Shown one piece after another: positions 27,822 to 37,319 of a stretch of DNA of 64,000 bases. The stretch's first letter is position 1; the number at the start of each line of letters is the position of its first letter. Source of the stretch: Paludisphaera soli. Lineage in GTDB: Bacteria > Planctomycetota > Planctomycetia > Isosphaerales > Isosphaeraceae. Where the stretch lies: contig NZ_JAALJI010000012.1 of the NCBI RefSeq assembly GCF_011064595.1, forward strand, positions 124,001 through 188,000. The letters are read 5' to 3'. The notes under the pieces are model-generated. The model did not search any database. It had not been told where the DNA came from and saw nothing but the letters and a program-made list of their open reading frames with translations. The translations under genes were made by a program, and so were the position numbers.

Positions 27822-28031
27822 TCAGTCATAGACCTCGGTCGGGGCCTCCTTGGCCTTGGAGGAGGTCTTGGGGGGCGTCGGCGGGTTGGCGGCGGCGGCG
27901 CCCGCGGGGGCCGCGCCGGCCGAAGGGACGGCCGTCGCCCCGCCGGACTCGTCGTCGGGCGCCCCGCAGCCGGGCTGGCCGACGGAGCAAGCCATCAGGA
28001 ACGCCGCGATCAAGAATCGCCGTGATTTCAT
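27822..28031 (-). CDS. Small lipoprotein, module A
   Basis: A 69-residue predicted lipoprotein. The N-terminus [27 protein letters not shown] has a hydrophobic core; either Cys15 or Cys22 (QPGC) could be lipidated, the second fitting better before a flexible, Ala/Pro-rich chain. AAGG precedes ATG 28031. It lies between two DUF1559 genes, equivalent to the small lipoprotein at 26364-26585. Confidence 0.7.
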   Translation of the reverse strand: MKSRRFLIAAFLMACSVGQPGCGAPDDESGGATAVPSAGAAPAGAAAANPPTPPKTSSKAKEAPTEVYD

Positions 28032-28078
28032 AACAGGCTACCTTTACGTGTCGATTCGTCGGGAAGTCGGGGGCCGCG

Positions 28079-29149
28079 TCAGAACGCGTCGGCGCTCACC
28101 GTCTCGTTGCCGCCGCGGGTTGCCAGCTTGCGGAAGACGCCGGGCGAGGCGTAGCCGCTGACCGGGTTCGGGGCCCCGACGACCTCGATCGAGTCCTTGA
28201 TGTAGCGGACGCTGCCGTCGCCGAAGAGGAAGTTCACCCCGCCCGGGTGCATGCTCCGGAAGCCCCACTGGCCGAAGTCCTGGAATCGCGTGGCCGGGTT
28301 CCGCTCCCAGTTCGTGCTGTAGGAGCCGTCGCCGGGCACGTCGGGGACCAGCATGCTGGAGTTGGGCTTCGCCAGCGTGAAGGCCAGCGCGCTGGGACGG
28401 GTGACGCCGGAGACGGACGACCCGTAGTAGGCGTAGTTCCCCCACTGGTTGCTCAGGTTCGGGTCCGGGTCTTTGCGGAACTTCGCCACCTCGCCGACGA
28501 ACAGGGTATTGCTCAGGCCGTCGCTCACGTCGCTGACGCCGTAGTTGTAGTCGGCGTTGAACATCCCGTCGGACTGGATCACCGAGGGGCTGGCGGGGCA
28601 GCCGTACCACCAGTGCCGCACGTCCTTGTGGCCCACCGAGCCCGAGTAGGACGATTGGCCGCGGCCTCGGGGCGCCGCCGGGTCGGGCGGGACCACCATG
28701 TCCGAGGGGCAGATGAAGCCGGCGATGGTCGAGTGCAGGGCCGTCCGATTCGACGCCCCGCCGTTGCCGGGCAGCCCGAAGGGCCCGACCTGGTCGATCG
28801 CCGGCAGGCTGAAGTTGATGGCGTTGTAGATCGCCCCCTGCTCCATCTGGGGCAGGATCAGCGAGAAGAACGTGTGCTTGCGCTCGTTCGAGCAATCGGC
28901 GTTGGGCGCGCTCCCGCGGGCGACCGCGCCCGGCGGGAACGTCCCCTGGGCGCTCTCGTAGTTCGCCAGCGCCAGGCCGATCTGCTTGAGGTTGTTCGTG
29001 CATTGCGAGCGCCGCGCCGCCTCCCGCGCCGATTGGACCGCGGGGAGCAGGAGCGCGATCAGGACGGCGATGATGGCGATGACGACCAGCAGCTCGATGA
29101 GCGTGAAGCCGCGGCGACGGCCCGATCGAAGGGGCATGGACTTCCTCAT
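28079..29149 (-). CDS. DUF1559 pilin-like protein, module A
   Basis: A 356-residue paralogue of the DUF1559 protein at 26642. It has the same [21 protein letters not shown] start, the [16 protein letters not shown] segment and the [21 protein letters not shown] end. ATG 29149 has no good ribosome binding site, whereas ATG 29137 is preceded by AGGAAG at a 5-base spacing; the true start may be the latter. It is the first gene of the four-gene minus-strand run with the lipoproteins. Confidence 0.93.
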   Translation of the reverse strand: MRKSMPLRSGRRRGFTLIELLVVIAIIAVLIALLLPAVQSAREAARRSQCTNNLKQIGLALANYESAQGTFPPGAVARGSAPNADCSNERKHTFFSLILPQMEQGAIYNAINFSLPAIDQVGPFGLPGNGGASNRTALHSTIAGFICPSDMVVPPDPAAPRGRGQSSYSGSVGHKDVRHWWYGCPASPSVIQSDGMFNADYNYGVSDVSDGLSNTLFVGEVAKFRKDPDPNLSNQWGNYAYYGSSVSGVTRPSALAFTLAKPNSSMLVPDVPGDGSYSTNWERNPATRFQDFGQWGFRSMHPGGVNFLFGDGSVRYIKDSIEVVGAPNPVSGYASPGVFRKLATRGGNETVSADAF

Positions 29150-29624
29150 GAATAGAGATGATCAAAAATCAGGACCGAGGACGGCGGCCGCGCGGTCGGT
29201 CCGCGCGGCCGCCCGGAGACGCGGCGCCACGCCGAGCCCGAGACCACGAGTTCGAACGGACCAGCTCGAACGTCGGTCGACGCGCGTGCGGGCGAGGGCC
29301 GGACGCGAGGGGACCAACGGCGGGCGAGGGCCGCCGAGGAGGACGATGCTTGTTGTCGTGGTTGAGAAGATCTTGCCAGGGGAGGTCGGAGACCGACTTG
29401 GCACCGCGGGCCGGGAGGGGCCGGGCGCCGTTCATCCCGTGGAGCGGGGTCGGGGCCGGGGGAGAGAGGAGGGTCCCGGTCGACGCCAGAATGAACTTAT
29501 GGAGATAGTACTCTGCGACCACCCGAAAAGTCAAGTGGATCGACCGGCCCCTTCCGCGCGGGGGCCCGCCCGAACGGCTCGCGCCCTCACGCATCGACCG
29601 CGCGATGCGTGAGGGCCGGCGGCC
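29150..29624. other. Intergenic stretch upstream of the DUF1559 modules
   Basis: About 475 bases without a convincing gene, between the DUF1559 run and truB, both on the minus strand. Around 29490-29545 and just after 29150 the base composition is less GC-rich, fitting a promoter and leader for the pilin-like genes. Near 29575-29612 ACGCATCGCGCGATGCGT forms a GC-rich palindrome past the truB stop that may serve as its terminator, although no T-run follows. Confidence 0.45.
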
Positions 29625-30524
29625 TCATCCCAGGACCTTCCTCGGCTGGATCCAGAGCCCGTCGGGGCCCGCCTCGCCGAGGGCGAGGAGGCGGCCGTCG
29701 GGGGCCAGGAGCGCCACCTGCGAGCCCGGGGCGGCCTGGGCGGCGACCCGGCGGCCGAGCAGGACGTCGGCGACCGCCGCCTCGTCTAGCGCGATCCTCG
29801 GGAGGCCGGGGACGGCGTCGAGCGCGGGCCGGAGCAGGTCGGCGAAGGTGTCGCGGTCCAGGTCGTCGGGGGCCGTCGCCTCCTCCTGCGTGAACACGCC
29901 GATCCGGGTGCGCACGAGCGTCTCCATCAGGGCCCCGCAGCCGAGCGCCTCGCCCACGTCGCGCGCGATCGAGCGGATGTAGGTGCCGCTCCCGCAGTCG
30001 ATCTCCACTTCCAGCCGGGGCCAGGCGTAGCCCAGGATCTGGATCCGGCCCACGTGGACCGGCCTCGGGGCCAGCTCCACGGCCTCGCCGGCCCGGGCGA
30101 GGTCGTAGGCGCGACGGCCGCCGACCTTCAGGGCCGAGTACTCCGGGGGCTGCTGGAGGATCTCGCCGGTCTGCGAGGCCAGCGCGGCCTCGACCTCGGC
30201 GAGGGTCGGGACCGCGGGGTCGGGCGTGGCGGCGACCGTGCCGTCGGCGTCGTGGGTGTCGCTCGTCGCGCCCAGGCGGAACGTCGACCGGTAGGTCTTA
30301 CCCATCCGCTGGACGTACTCGATCAGGCGGGTGGCCGGGCCGACGCAGACGACCAGCACGCCCGTCGCCATGGGATCGAGCGTGCCGGCGTGGCCCGCCT
30401 TGATCTTCCTGGGCAGCAGCCGCCCCACCCGGTTGACGACGTCGCGCGAGGTCACGCCCGGCGGCTTATCGAGGTTCAGGATGCCTTCCCAGTCCGGCTT
30501 CGCGCTCACGATTTCGACGCTCAC
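29625..30524 (-). CDS. truB: tRNA pseudouridine(55) synthase TruB
   Basis: A 299-residue TruB, which makes pseudouridine 55 in the T-loop of tRNAs. It has ILNLDKPPGVTSRDVV, the catalytic GHAGTLDPMATGVL with Asp50, KTYRSTFRLGATSDTHDADG, and RLEVEIDCGSGTYIRSIARDVG. The start is GTG 30524, preceded by GGAAG and overlapping the upstream stop codon by 4 bases. The C-terminal part carries the usual short PUA-like extension. It is the last gene of a coupled operon. Confidence 0.95.
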   Translation of the reverse strand: MSVEIVSAKPDWEGILNLDKPPGVTSRDVVNRVGRLLPRKIKAGHAGTLDPMATGVLVVCVGPATRLIEYVQRMGKTYRSTFRLGATSDTHDADGTVAATPDPAVPTLAEVEAALASQTGEILQQPPEYSALKVGGRRAYDLARAGEAVELAPRPVHVGRIQILGYAWPRLEVEIDCGSGTYIRSIARDVGEALGCGALMETLVRTRIGVFTQEEATAPDDLDRDTFADLLRPALDAVPGLPRIALDEAAVADVLLGRRVAAQAAPGSQVALLAPDGRLLALGEAGPDGLWIQPRKVLG

Positions 30525-32239
30525 TTGCGGCTTCCTTCGGGATCGAATGCGGGGAGGCCGACCCCTTCGATCGGCTCCCCCGCGCGGAGGCGTCGGGCGG
30601 CCTCGGCGAACCGCCGGGACCTGGCCAGACGCTCGGTCGGATCGTAGCGGTAGCCCGCCACGCGCTGATAGTGCAGGCTCGTCCGGTCGCACGCCTGCGC
30701 CAGCCGGTCGGCGTCGAGCCCGAACCGGGCGAGGCAGCCGGCCACGTCCGGCGCGGCGATCGCGGCCGACTCCGCGCCGAACGTCCCTCGGACCTTCAGC
30801 TCGCGGAGGACGGCGGCGGCGAGGGCGATGTAGCCCCTCAGGTTGGGATGATGCGTGTCCTCGACGACCTGGTCGTCGAGCAGGCCCGTGGGACTCGCCT
30901 CCGACAGCTCGCGACGACCGTCGACCAGGATGCAATTCGGGCGCCCTTCGGCGACCGCGCGGTACGCCTCGCGGAACGGCGCGGGGCAGCGGATCGGCAG
31001 GCCGTCGAGGTCGAGAGCCCGCAGGAACGCCTCGCGGGCCTCGTCGATCCGCCCACGGTCCCTCAGCCGCCGGCCGATCCGGTAATGGGCCTCGGCGAAC
31101 CCGGGGTGACGTTCGAGGATCGCCCGATAGGCCGCGTGGGCGCGGTCGGGATCGGACGCCTCGCTCGCGCGGGCGGCCAGGAATTCGTCGGCGACCCGGG
31201 CCCGCTCGGCCTCGTCGACCCCGGGCTCGACCGTAGACCGGCCCGGCTCGTAGTCGGCCTCGTTCGCGGGCGGGATGATCAGGATGGGCTGGGCGCCGAT
31301 CCGTTCGCAGTAGGCGACGATCGCCTCCAGCCGGGCCGAGAAGTCGTCGAGCACCTCGCGGGCCTCGGCCGGGCTGCAGAGGGGAGGGTCGACGACCTGA
31401 TGCCGGTCCTTGAGCGACGGCGGGGCGTCGAGCCGGTTCTTGCTGATCAGCTCCCGCGTCAGGCGGACGAACGGCGACGCGGCCCCCAGCCGGTGGACGA
31501 GGCGGACGACCGACGAGGCGTCCAGGCCCGGCTCGTAGGCCCGATCCTCCTCGTACCTCGCGACGAACTCGTTGTGCCCCGAGTAGACGATCACCGCGTC
31601 GGGCCGGCGCGTGATCCTTGCGAGCTTATGGTGCTGCTGCTCCAGCGATTCGCCCAGCCAGGCCAGCGTCTCGACCTCGAAGCGACGCCCCGGGACCGCC
31701 TCGCCGAGCTTCCAGGCGATCATCGCCCCGACCGAGACCCAGGGCCGATACGGCTCCCCCAGCGCGCTCGAGCCGCCGAGCACGACGATGCGATACGTCG
31801 CGGGGTCCTCCGCGGGGAACGTCGCGGGGAGGTCCGGGAACCGATGGATCCGGGAGCGGACCGCCGCCGCGCCCAGCTCCAGCGAGCCGAGCGCCAGCAG
31901 GCACGAGACGCCGAGCAGGAACAGCCGCCCATTCGCCCCCGCCGGCCGGCGAAGGCGGCGGGCGCGCAGGCCGAGCCAGGCGAACGACGGCGTCCCGACC
32001 AGGCCGACGAGGATCAGGACCGCGTGGAACAGCACGGCCGTTTCGAGCAAGCCCTCGGTCAGCGCCCGGCGGACGGGGCGCGACAGGAGCGGCAGCCATC
32101 CCGGCAGCGAGACGATCGTCGTGACCGCGACCGCCGCCGGCGCCGCCAGCGCGAGCCGCAGCAGCCAGCGCCGGGCGGCCTGGCGGCGCGACGGCGGACG
32201 GTCCACTTCGGGGATTCGGCTCGCGGGTCGGGGGTTCAA
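30521..32239 (-). CDS. Membrane-anchored SGNH/GDSL-like hydrolase with TPR segment
   Basis: A 572-residue protein with two or three N-terminal membrane segments (up to about residue 125) and an SGNH-type catalytic domain: GGSSALG supplies the nucleophile Ser, YSGHNEF the block III Asn, and DTHHPN the Asp/His pair. A TPR-like helical segment (AAYRAILERHPGFAEAHYRIGRRLRDRGRIDEAREAFLRALDLD) is inserted before the last block. TTG 32239 shares bases with the upstream stop; GTG 32206 is an alternative. It likely acts on ester groups of a surface glycan, which is inference. Confidence 0.78.
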   Translation of the reverse strand: MNPRPASRIPEVDRPPSRRQAARRWLLRLALAAPAAVAVTTIVSLPGWLPLLSRPVRRALTEGLLETAVLFHAVLILVGLVGTPSFAWLGLRARRLRRPAGANGRLFLLGVSCLLALGSLELGAAAVRSRIHRFPDLPATFPAEDPATYRIVVLGGSSALGEPYRPWVSVGAMIAWKLGEAVPGRRFEVETLAWLGESLEQQHHKLARITRRPDAVIVYSGHNEFVARYEEDRAYEPGLDASSVVRLVHRLGAASPFVRLTRELISKNRLDAPPSLKDRHQVVDPPLCSPAEAREVLDDFSARLEAIVAYCERIGAQPILIIPPANEADYEPGRSTVEPGVDEAERARVADEFLAARASEASDPDRAHAAYRAILERHPGFAEAHYRIGRRLRDRGRIDEAREAFLRALDLDGLPIRCPAPFREAYRAVAEGRPNCILVDGRRELSEASPTGLLDDQVVEDTHHPNLRGYIALAAAVLRELKVRGTFGAESAAIAAPDVAGCLARFGLDADRLAQACDRTSLHYQRVAGYRYDPTERLARSRRFAEAARRLRAGEPIEGVGLPAFDPEGSRK

Positions 32240-34206
32240 CGTGGGTCGCCGGGGGGAGGGGGCGGGAGGTCTCGGAATTCCTGCAAGGCCGTCAGCATGG
32301 TCGGCATCGACGCCGGGTCCTGCGCGAGAAAGCCGCTGAAGGCTTCAAGCGTCTTGCCCGCCAGCTCGCGGTAGCGGGCCTCGCCCGTCGCGCGGTCGAG
32401 GGCCAGGAGGGCCCTCGCGGCGACGGCGTTGGCGGCGGGCAGGGCGTCGTCGAACGGGTCCTTGGAGCGGGCGAGGAGCGTCTCGTGGTCATCGGCTGTG
32501 AAGAAGAAGCCACCGTCCCGCTCGTCGGCGAAGTCGGCGATCATCCGGTCGGCGAGCGTGCGGGCCTGCTCCAGCCGGCGCGGGTCGCGACCGGCCTCGT
32601 GCAGCCTGAGCAGGCCGTGGACGAGGAACGCGTAGTCCTCCAGGTACCCCGGCAGGTGGGCGGCCCCGGCGCGGTAGGACCGCAAGAGCCGGCCCGAGGG
32701 GTCGCGGAGCTTCTCCAGCACGAAGTCGGCGGCCTTCTCGGCGGCGCGGAGGTACGCCTCGTCCTTCAGCACGCGGTATCCCTCGGCGTAGGCGGCGATC
32801 ATGAGGCCGTTCCAGGCGGCGAGGACCTTGTCGTCGCACGGCGGGGCGGGCCGGCGCTCGCGAGCGGCCAGGAGCCGCGCGCGGGGGCCTTCCAGCTTCC
32901 GAGCCAGGTCCTCGACGCTCATCCCCATCGCCTCGGCCTGCTCGGCGCGGGGGCGGGGCTCGGTCAGGACGTAGCGGCCCCCCTCGAGATTCGGCTCGCG
33001 CTTCAGGCCGACGACCTGGAGGAAGGCGTCGGCGTCCGGGTCGTCGCCCAGGATCTTGCGGGCCTCCGCGCGGGTCCAGATGTAATAGGCCCCCTCGCCG
33101 GCCTCGGTCTCGGCGTCGATCGACGAGGCGAAGGCCCCTTCGGGGGTGGTCAGCGAGCGGGCGACGAAGGCGAACGTCGACTCCGCTTCGGCCTTCCAGC
33201 GGGGGTCGCCCGTCAGCTCGAAGGCGCGGAGGTGGACGGCGGCCAGCTGGGCGTTGTCGTAGAGCATCTTCTCGAAGTGGGGCGAGCCCCAGAAGCGGTC
33301 GGTGGCGTAGCGATGGTAGCCGCCGCCGAGCTGATCCCGGATGCCGCCCCGGGCCATCTGGTCGAGCGTCGTTAGGGCCATGGCCAGCGGGTCGTCGCGG
33401 CCGGGGCGCTCGGCGGGCGCTCGGGCGTGCCGGTCGAGCAGGAAGGCGAGGTTCGCGGGCTCGGGGAACTTGGGCCGGCGGGGGTTCTCGCGGTTGTAGC
33501 CGAAGCCGCCGTACTCGGGGTCGAACCGCTCGGCGAGCCCGGCCAGGCCCTCGGCGGCCAGGGTCGTCGGCAACGGGGCGCGTCGCCCCGGGCGGCCGTC
33601 CCCCAGCTTGCGACGGACGATCTCGGTCAGGCCGGCGGCGGCCCGCTCCATCTCCGGCCGCTCGTCCCGCCACGACTTGAGGATGCCCGCGAGCACCACG
33701 TCGAAGCCGGTGAAGCCCGCCTTCCCCCGCGCGGGGTAGTAGGTGCCGCCGTAGAAGGGCCGGCCGTCGGGCAGGAGGAACATGGACATCGGCCAGCCGC
33801 CGGAGCTGAACGCCTGGAGCGCGGCCATGTACACCTCGTCCACGTCCGGGCGTTCCTCGCGGTCCACCTTGATGCAGACGAAGCCCGCGTTGAGCGCTCG
33901 CGCGATCTCGGGGTCGCGGAAGCACTCGCGCTGCATGACGTGGCACCAGTAGCAGGCGCGGTAGCCGATGGACAGGAAGATCGGCCGGTCCTCGGCCTTC
34001 GCCCTGGCGAACGCCTCCGGCCCCCAGGGGAGCCAGTCGACCGGGTCGTCGGCGTGCAGGAGCAGGTAGGGGCTGGTCTCGCGGCCGAGCCGGTTCCCCC
34101 CGGCCGGCGCGGCCTCTTGCCCGGGGGCGGCCGGCGGGGCCAGGCCCGAGGCCAGGGCGAGCAGGAGCCACGCGGCGGGCGTGCGGACGGACCTCGATCG
34201 CGGCAT
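32236..34206 (-). CDS. Secreted DUF255/YyaL-type thioredoxin-fold protein
   Basis: A 656-residue protein of the YyaL/DUF255 (SPATA20-like) family. After a signal peptide (WLLLALASGLAPPAAPGQEA) it has NRLGRETSPYLLLHADDPVDWLPWG, the thioredoxin-like CYWCHVM, and KVDREERPDVDEVYM, followed by an (alpha/alpha)6-barrel with GGIRDQLGGGYHRYATD and PHFEKMLYDNAQL. ATG 34206 follows GAGG; GTG 34209 is also possible. The export signal is unusual for a family mostly regarded as cytosolic. Its enzymatic role is unproven. Confidence 0.88.
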   Translation of the reverse strand: MPRSRSVRTPAAWLLLALASGLAPPAAPGQEAAPAGGNRLGRETSPYLLLHADDPVDWLPWGPEAFARAKAEDRPIFLSIGYRACYWCHVMQRECFRDPEIARALNAGFVCIKVDREERPDVDEVYMAALQAFSSGGWPMSMFLLPDGRPFYGGTYYPARGKAGFTGFDVVLAGILKSWRDERPEMERAAAGLTEIVRRKLGDGRPGRRAPLPTTLAAEGLAGLAERFDPEYGGFGYNRENPRRPKFPEPANLAFLLDRHARAPAERPGRDDPLAMALTTLDQMARGGIRDQLGGGYHRYATDRFWGSPHFEKMLYDNAQLAAVHLRAFELTGDPRWKAEAESTFAFVARSLTTPEGAFASSIDAETEAGEGAYYIWTRAEARKILGDDPDADAFLQVVGLKREPNLEGGRYVLTEPRPRAEQAEAMGMSVEDLARKLEGPRARLLAARERRPAPPCDDKVLAAWNGLMIAAYAEGYRVLKDEAYLRAAEKAADFVLEKLRDPSGRLLRSYRAGAAHLPGYLEDYAFLVHGLLRLHEAGRDPRRLEQARTLADRMIADFADERDGGFFFTADDHETLLARSKDPFDDALPAANAVAARALLALDRATGEARYRELAGKTLEAFSGFLAQDPASMPTMLTALQEFRDLPPPPPGDPR

Positions 34207-34331
34207 CACGAAACCTCAGCCCTGGCGGCGCCCCCCTCGCGACGAGTCGCGGCGCGACGGGCGGACGAGCCGACCCGATTGTACGCGGAACCGCACGGCG
34301 GTCCAACCCGCCCGGCCTCGCCGCGCCCGGC

Positions 34332-36176
34332 TCACTTCGCCGTCGGCTCCGCGGCGCCGGCCGTCCGGCGCCCCTCGGTGACCTTGACGTTCGCCATGCC
34401 CTGCAGCTCTTTCGGGAGGTCGTCGTGCTTGGCGTCCACCGTGCACACGCCGATCGGGTCGTCGGCCGTCACGGCCTTCACCTTGATGCCGAGCGTCACC
34501 TTCTTGTTCGCGCCGATGCGCTCGATCTTCGGGAAGGCGACCTCGGTGCCGTTCTTGTTCCCCTTGCTCTCCCCCTCGGGCCCGCCGGACGTCTCGAAGA
34601 TCTGGAGGTTGGGCGAGACCTTGGCGTGGACGACGACGTTGGTCGCGTCCTTGGTGCCGTAGTTCTGCAGCGTGATGAGGAACATCGTCTCGCTCCCGAC
34701 GTCGACGACCCGCTTGACCTCGCGGACGATCAGGTCCAGGTCCGCCATGCCCTGGACGTCGGTCGACCGCTTCTCGCGGACGTCGGCGACGTTCTCGGCG
34801 CGGGCCTCGGCGGTGACCTCGTAGAAGCCGACGTCGCCCATGCGGACGTCGAAGGCCAGCGAGCGGGCCTTCTCGCCAGGGGCGATCTCGGGGATCGACC
34901 AGCTCAGTCGATGGGTCTTGCCGTCCCAGGTCGCGTCGGGGGGGACCTTGACCAGCCGGCCGCCGACTCCGAGCGAGACCACGACCTGGACCTTGCGGGC
35001 CGGGGCTGTGCCGGGGTTCTCGATGGTCAGCTCGTACGGGGCGATCGTGTCGGTGTATCGCTTCTCGGGCGCCGCGAGCTGCATCTTGAGCTGGGGCTCG
35101 ACCACCTCGACGAACCGCTCGACCTCGCCGTCGGCCGGGTCGAAGATCACGTCGGGACTGGTGGCCTTCACGGTGCAGGTCTGCCGGCCCCCCTGCTTGG
35201 TGTCGACCACGAAGGGGGGGAGGTCCCGGCGCTCGAAGGGGCCGAGGCTGTCGAGCGGGATGTCGAAGCTGTTCTGTTCGTTGCGCTCGCCGCTCTCGTG
35301 GGCGAGGCCGGGGCTGAGCTTCGCCAGGACCACGACGTTCCGCGCCGGGCCGTCCCCGGTGTTGGTGACCGAGATCCGGAACTCGGCCTTCTGCCCCTTC
35401 AGCACCTTGGGGATGCTCGGGGTCTGGACGACCTCGACCTTGATCTTGGGCTGGAGGACGCGGGTCCGGGCCTTGCTGCCGGCGAGGAACGAGACGGTGG
35501 CGCCCTGGTCCATGGGCGTGACCTGCGTGGGCGTCACCTTCATCTGGATCACCCGGCTGGTGCTGGCGGGGAGCGTCCCGAGCTTCCAGACGAGGGGCCC
35601 CCCCTGCTCCGCGTTCTCGGGCATCGGCGCGCTGGAGACGAAGGTCAGGCCGGGCGGCAGCTCGTCGCGGACGACGACGCCGTACGCGTCGGCCGAGCCG
35701 GCGTTCGCGACCACGAGCTTGACCGTCGCCTCCTTGTTGACGTTCATCACCGGCGGGGCCTGGACCTCCACGCTGACGAGGACCTCGTGCTTGCCCAGGG
35801 CGAGCCGGTCGGGCTGCAGCAGGAATCCGCCGTCTCCCGACGGCGGGGCCGAGGCCGGTCCGGGGGCGGGGGCGGGCGCCTGCACGCGCTCCACCTCGTC
35901 GTCCCGGGGTGCGGCCTCCGCCGGTCGGGAGGGCTTGAAGCCGGGGATCGCGAGGCCCCCAAGGGCCTTCGACGGCGCCGGGGCCGGCTCGTCGTCCACG
36001 GGCGGGAAGTCCGCCGGCTCCTCGGGGGCAGGGATCGCATCCGCGGGCGGGAGGAGCGCGCCGGGCTGCTCGATCGGCGCCGGGGCCGGTGCGGCCTGTT
36101 GCAGGCCGAGGACGCGCGCGGGACCGCAGGCGATCAGAAGCGCCGCGCCGATCAGGAAGAAGAGTCGCCGGCCCAT
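34332..36176 (-). CDS. Secreted protein with repeated DUF11-type domains
   Basis: A 614-residue protein with an N-terminal signal (MGRRLFFLIGAALLIACGPARVLG), where Cys17 could be a lipobox. A Pro/Ala-rich linker runs to about residue 130, then roughly four beta-sandwich repeats of the DUF11/conserved-repeat type: VVANAGSADAYGVVVRDELPPGL, ISVTNTGDGPARNVVV, LTIENPGTAPARKVQVVV and ITLQNYGTKDATNVVVHAKVSPNL. AAGGAGG precedes the ATG. The architecture fits a cell-surface structural or adhesive protein. It stands alone. Confidence 0.85.
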   Translation of the reverse strand: MGRRLFFLIGAALLIACGPARVLGLQQAAPAPAPIEQPGALLPPADAIPAPEEPADFPPVDDEPAPAPSKALGGLAIPGFKPSRPAEAAPRDDEVERVQAPAPAPGPASAPPSGDGGFLLQPDRLALGKHEVLVSVEVQAPPVMNVNKEATVKLVVANAGSADAYGVVVRDELPPGLTFVSSAPMPENAEQGGPLVWKLGTLPASTSRVIQMKVTPTQVTPMDQGATVSFLAGSKARTRVLQPKIKVEVVQTPSIPKVLKGQKAEFRISVTNTGDGPARNVVVLAKLSPGLAHESGERNEQNSFDIPLDSLGPFERRDLPPFVVDTKQGGRQTCTVKATSPDVIFDPADGEVERFVEVVEPQLKMQLAAPEKRYTDTIAPYELTIENPGTAPARKVQVVVSLGVGGRLVKVPPDATWDGKTHRLSWSIPEIAPGEKARSLAFDVRMGDVGFYEVTAEARAENVADVREKRSTDVQGMADLDLIVREVKRVVDVGSETMFLITLQNYGTKDATNVVVHAKVSPNLQIFETSGGPEGESKGNKNGTEVAFPKIERIGANKKVTLGIKVKAVTADDPIGVCTVDAKHDDLPKELQGMANVKVTEGRRTAGAAEPTAK

Positions 36177-36344
36177 GGGTAATCATCCCCTCCTTGGGAC
36201 GCCCGTTCGTCGACGCCGCGCGCGTCGCGACGGGTACGAGAGCGATCGGGAACGGCCGCCGAAGCGTGCGCGCGTCGCCGCGCGTCCGGGACCTCGGCCG
36301 ATCCACCGCCGGTTAGATAGCAGAAGAGCCCCCGCCCCGGAAGG

Positions 36345-37319
36345 TCAATCCGGGGGATTCGGGTCGTCCGCGACGGCCTCGATCCGATCGGCCAGCCGCC
36401 GGGCGACGGCCCCGGCCGGCTCGCCGGGCTCGACCGCCAGCGGGACCACTTCCGAGAGCCCCCGAAACCACGTCCCCTGCCGCTTGGCGAACTGGCGGGT
36501 CCGGGCCCGGATCAGCTCGATCGTCCGGTCGAGGTCCGGCCCCCCCGGCCCCAGATGGGCGATCGTCTCGCTGTACCCGACCCCCTGGGCGGCCACCCCG
36601 CTCAAAGGCCGCTCGGCCGATTGCAGGCGACGGACCTCCTCGACCAGGCCGGCCTCGAACATCGCCGAGACCCGGCGGTTGATGCGGTCGTGGAGCACAG
36701 GGCGGGGAAGCTCCAGGGCGAACACCCTGACGCCCGCCGCCGGCCGCTCGTGCTGCTTCTGCAAGCTGCTGAAGGGGGTTCCCGTCAGCTCGATCACCTC
36801 GAGCGCCCGGACGACGCGGCGTCGGTCGTTGGGGTGCAGCCGCGCGGCCGTCGCCGGGTCGAACGCCGCCAGCCGGGCGTGGAGCGCGGCGTCGCCCAGC
36901 GATTCGGCCTCGGCTTCCAGCCGGCCTCGGACGGCCGGGTCGGCCCCCGGGCCGTCGAACAGGCCGCGGAGCATCGCCTTGAGGTAGAGAGCCGTCCCAC
37001 CGACGAAGAGGGCGAGGCGGCCTCGCGATTCCACGTCCCGGATCGCCGCGACGGCCCACTCTCGGTATTGCGCGACGCTCGCCGACTCCCAGGGGTCCAG
37101 CACGTCGATCAGGTGATGCGGCACGCCCCCCCGCTCTTCCTCGGTCGGCTTGGCCGTGCCGACGTCCATGCCTCGGTAGAGCGTCATCGAGTCGAGGGCG
37201 AGGATCTCGGCGTCGAGCAGCCGCGCCAGCTCGACGGCGACCGCCGACTTGCCCGAGGCCGTCGGCCCGGTCAGGTAGATCGCGCGATGCTCGGGGGCCG
37301 GGGTGGTCTCCACGCTCAT
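36345..37319 (-). CDS. miaA: tRNA dimethylallyltransferase MiaA
   Basis: A 324-residue MiaA, which puts a dimethylallyl group on A37 of tRNAs reading codons that start with U. The P-loop GPTASGKS is at 18-25, followed by EILALDSMTLYRGMDVGTAKP, GVPHHLIDVLDPWESASVAQY, LFVGGTALYLKAML and LHPNDRRRVVRALEV. The length is normal. Its ATG overlaps the stop codon of the upstream membrane-protein gene (ATGA at 37316-37319), so the two are co-translated. Confidence 0.95.
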   Translation of the reverse strand: MSVETTPAPEHRAIYLTGPTASGKSAVAVELARLLDAEILALDSMTLYRGMDVGTAKPTEEERGGVPHHLIDVLDPWESASVAQYREWAVAAIRDVESRGRLALFVGGTALYLKAMLRGLFDGPGADPAVRGRLEAEAESLGDAALHARLAAFDPATAARLHPNDRRRVVRALEVIELTGTPFSSLQKQHERPAAGVRVFALELPRPVLHDRINRRVSAMFEAGLVEEVRRLQSAERPLSGVAAQGVGYSETIAHLGPGGPDLDRTIELIRARTRQFAKRQGTWFRGLSEVVPLAVEPGEPAGAVARRLADRIEAVADDPNPPD

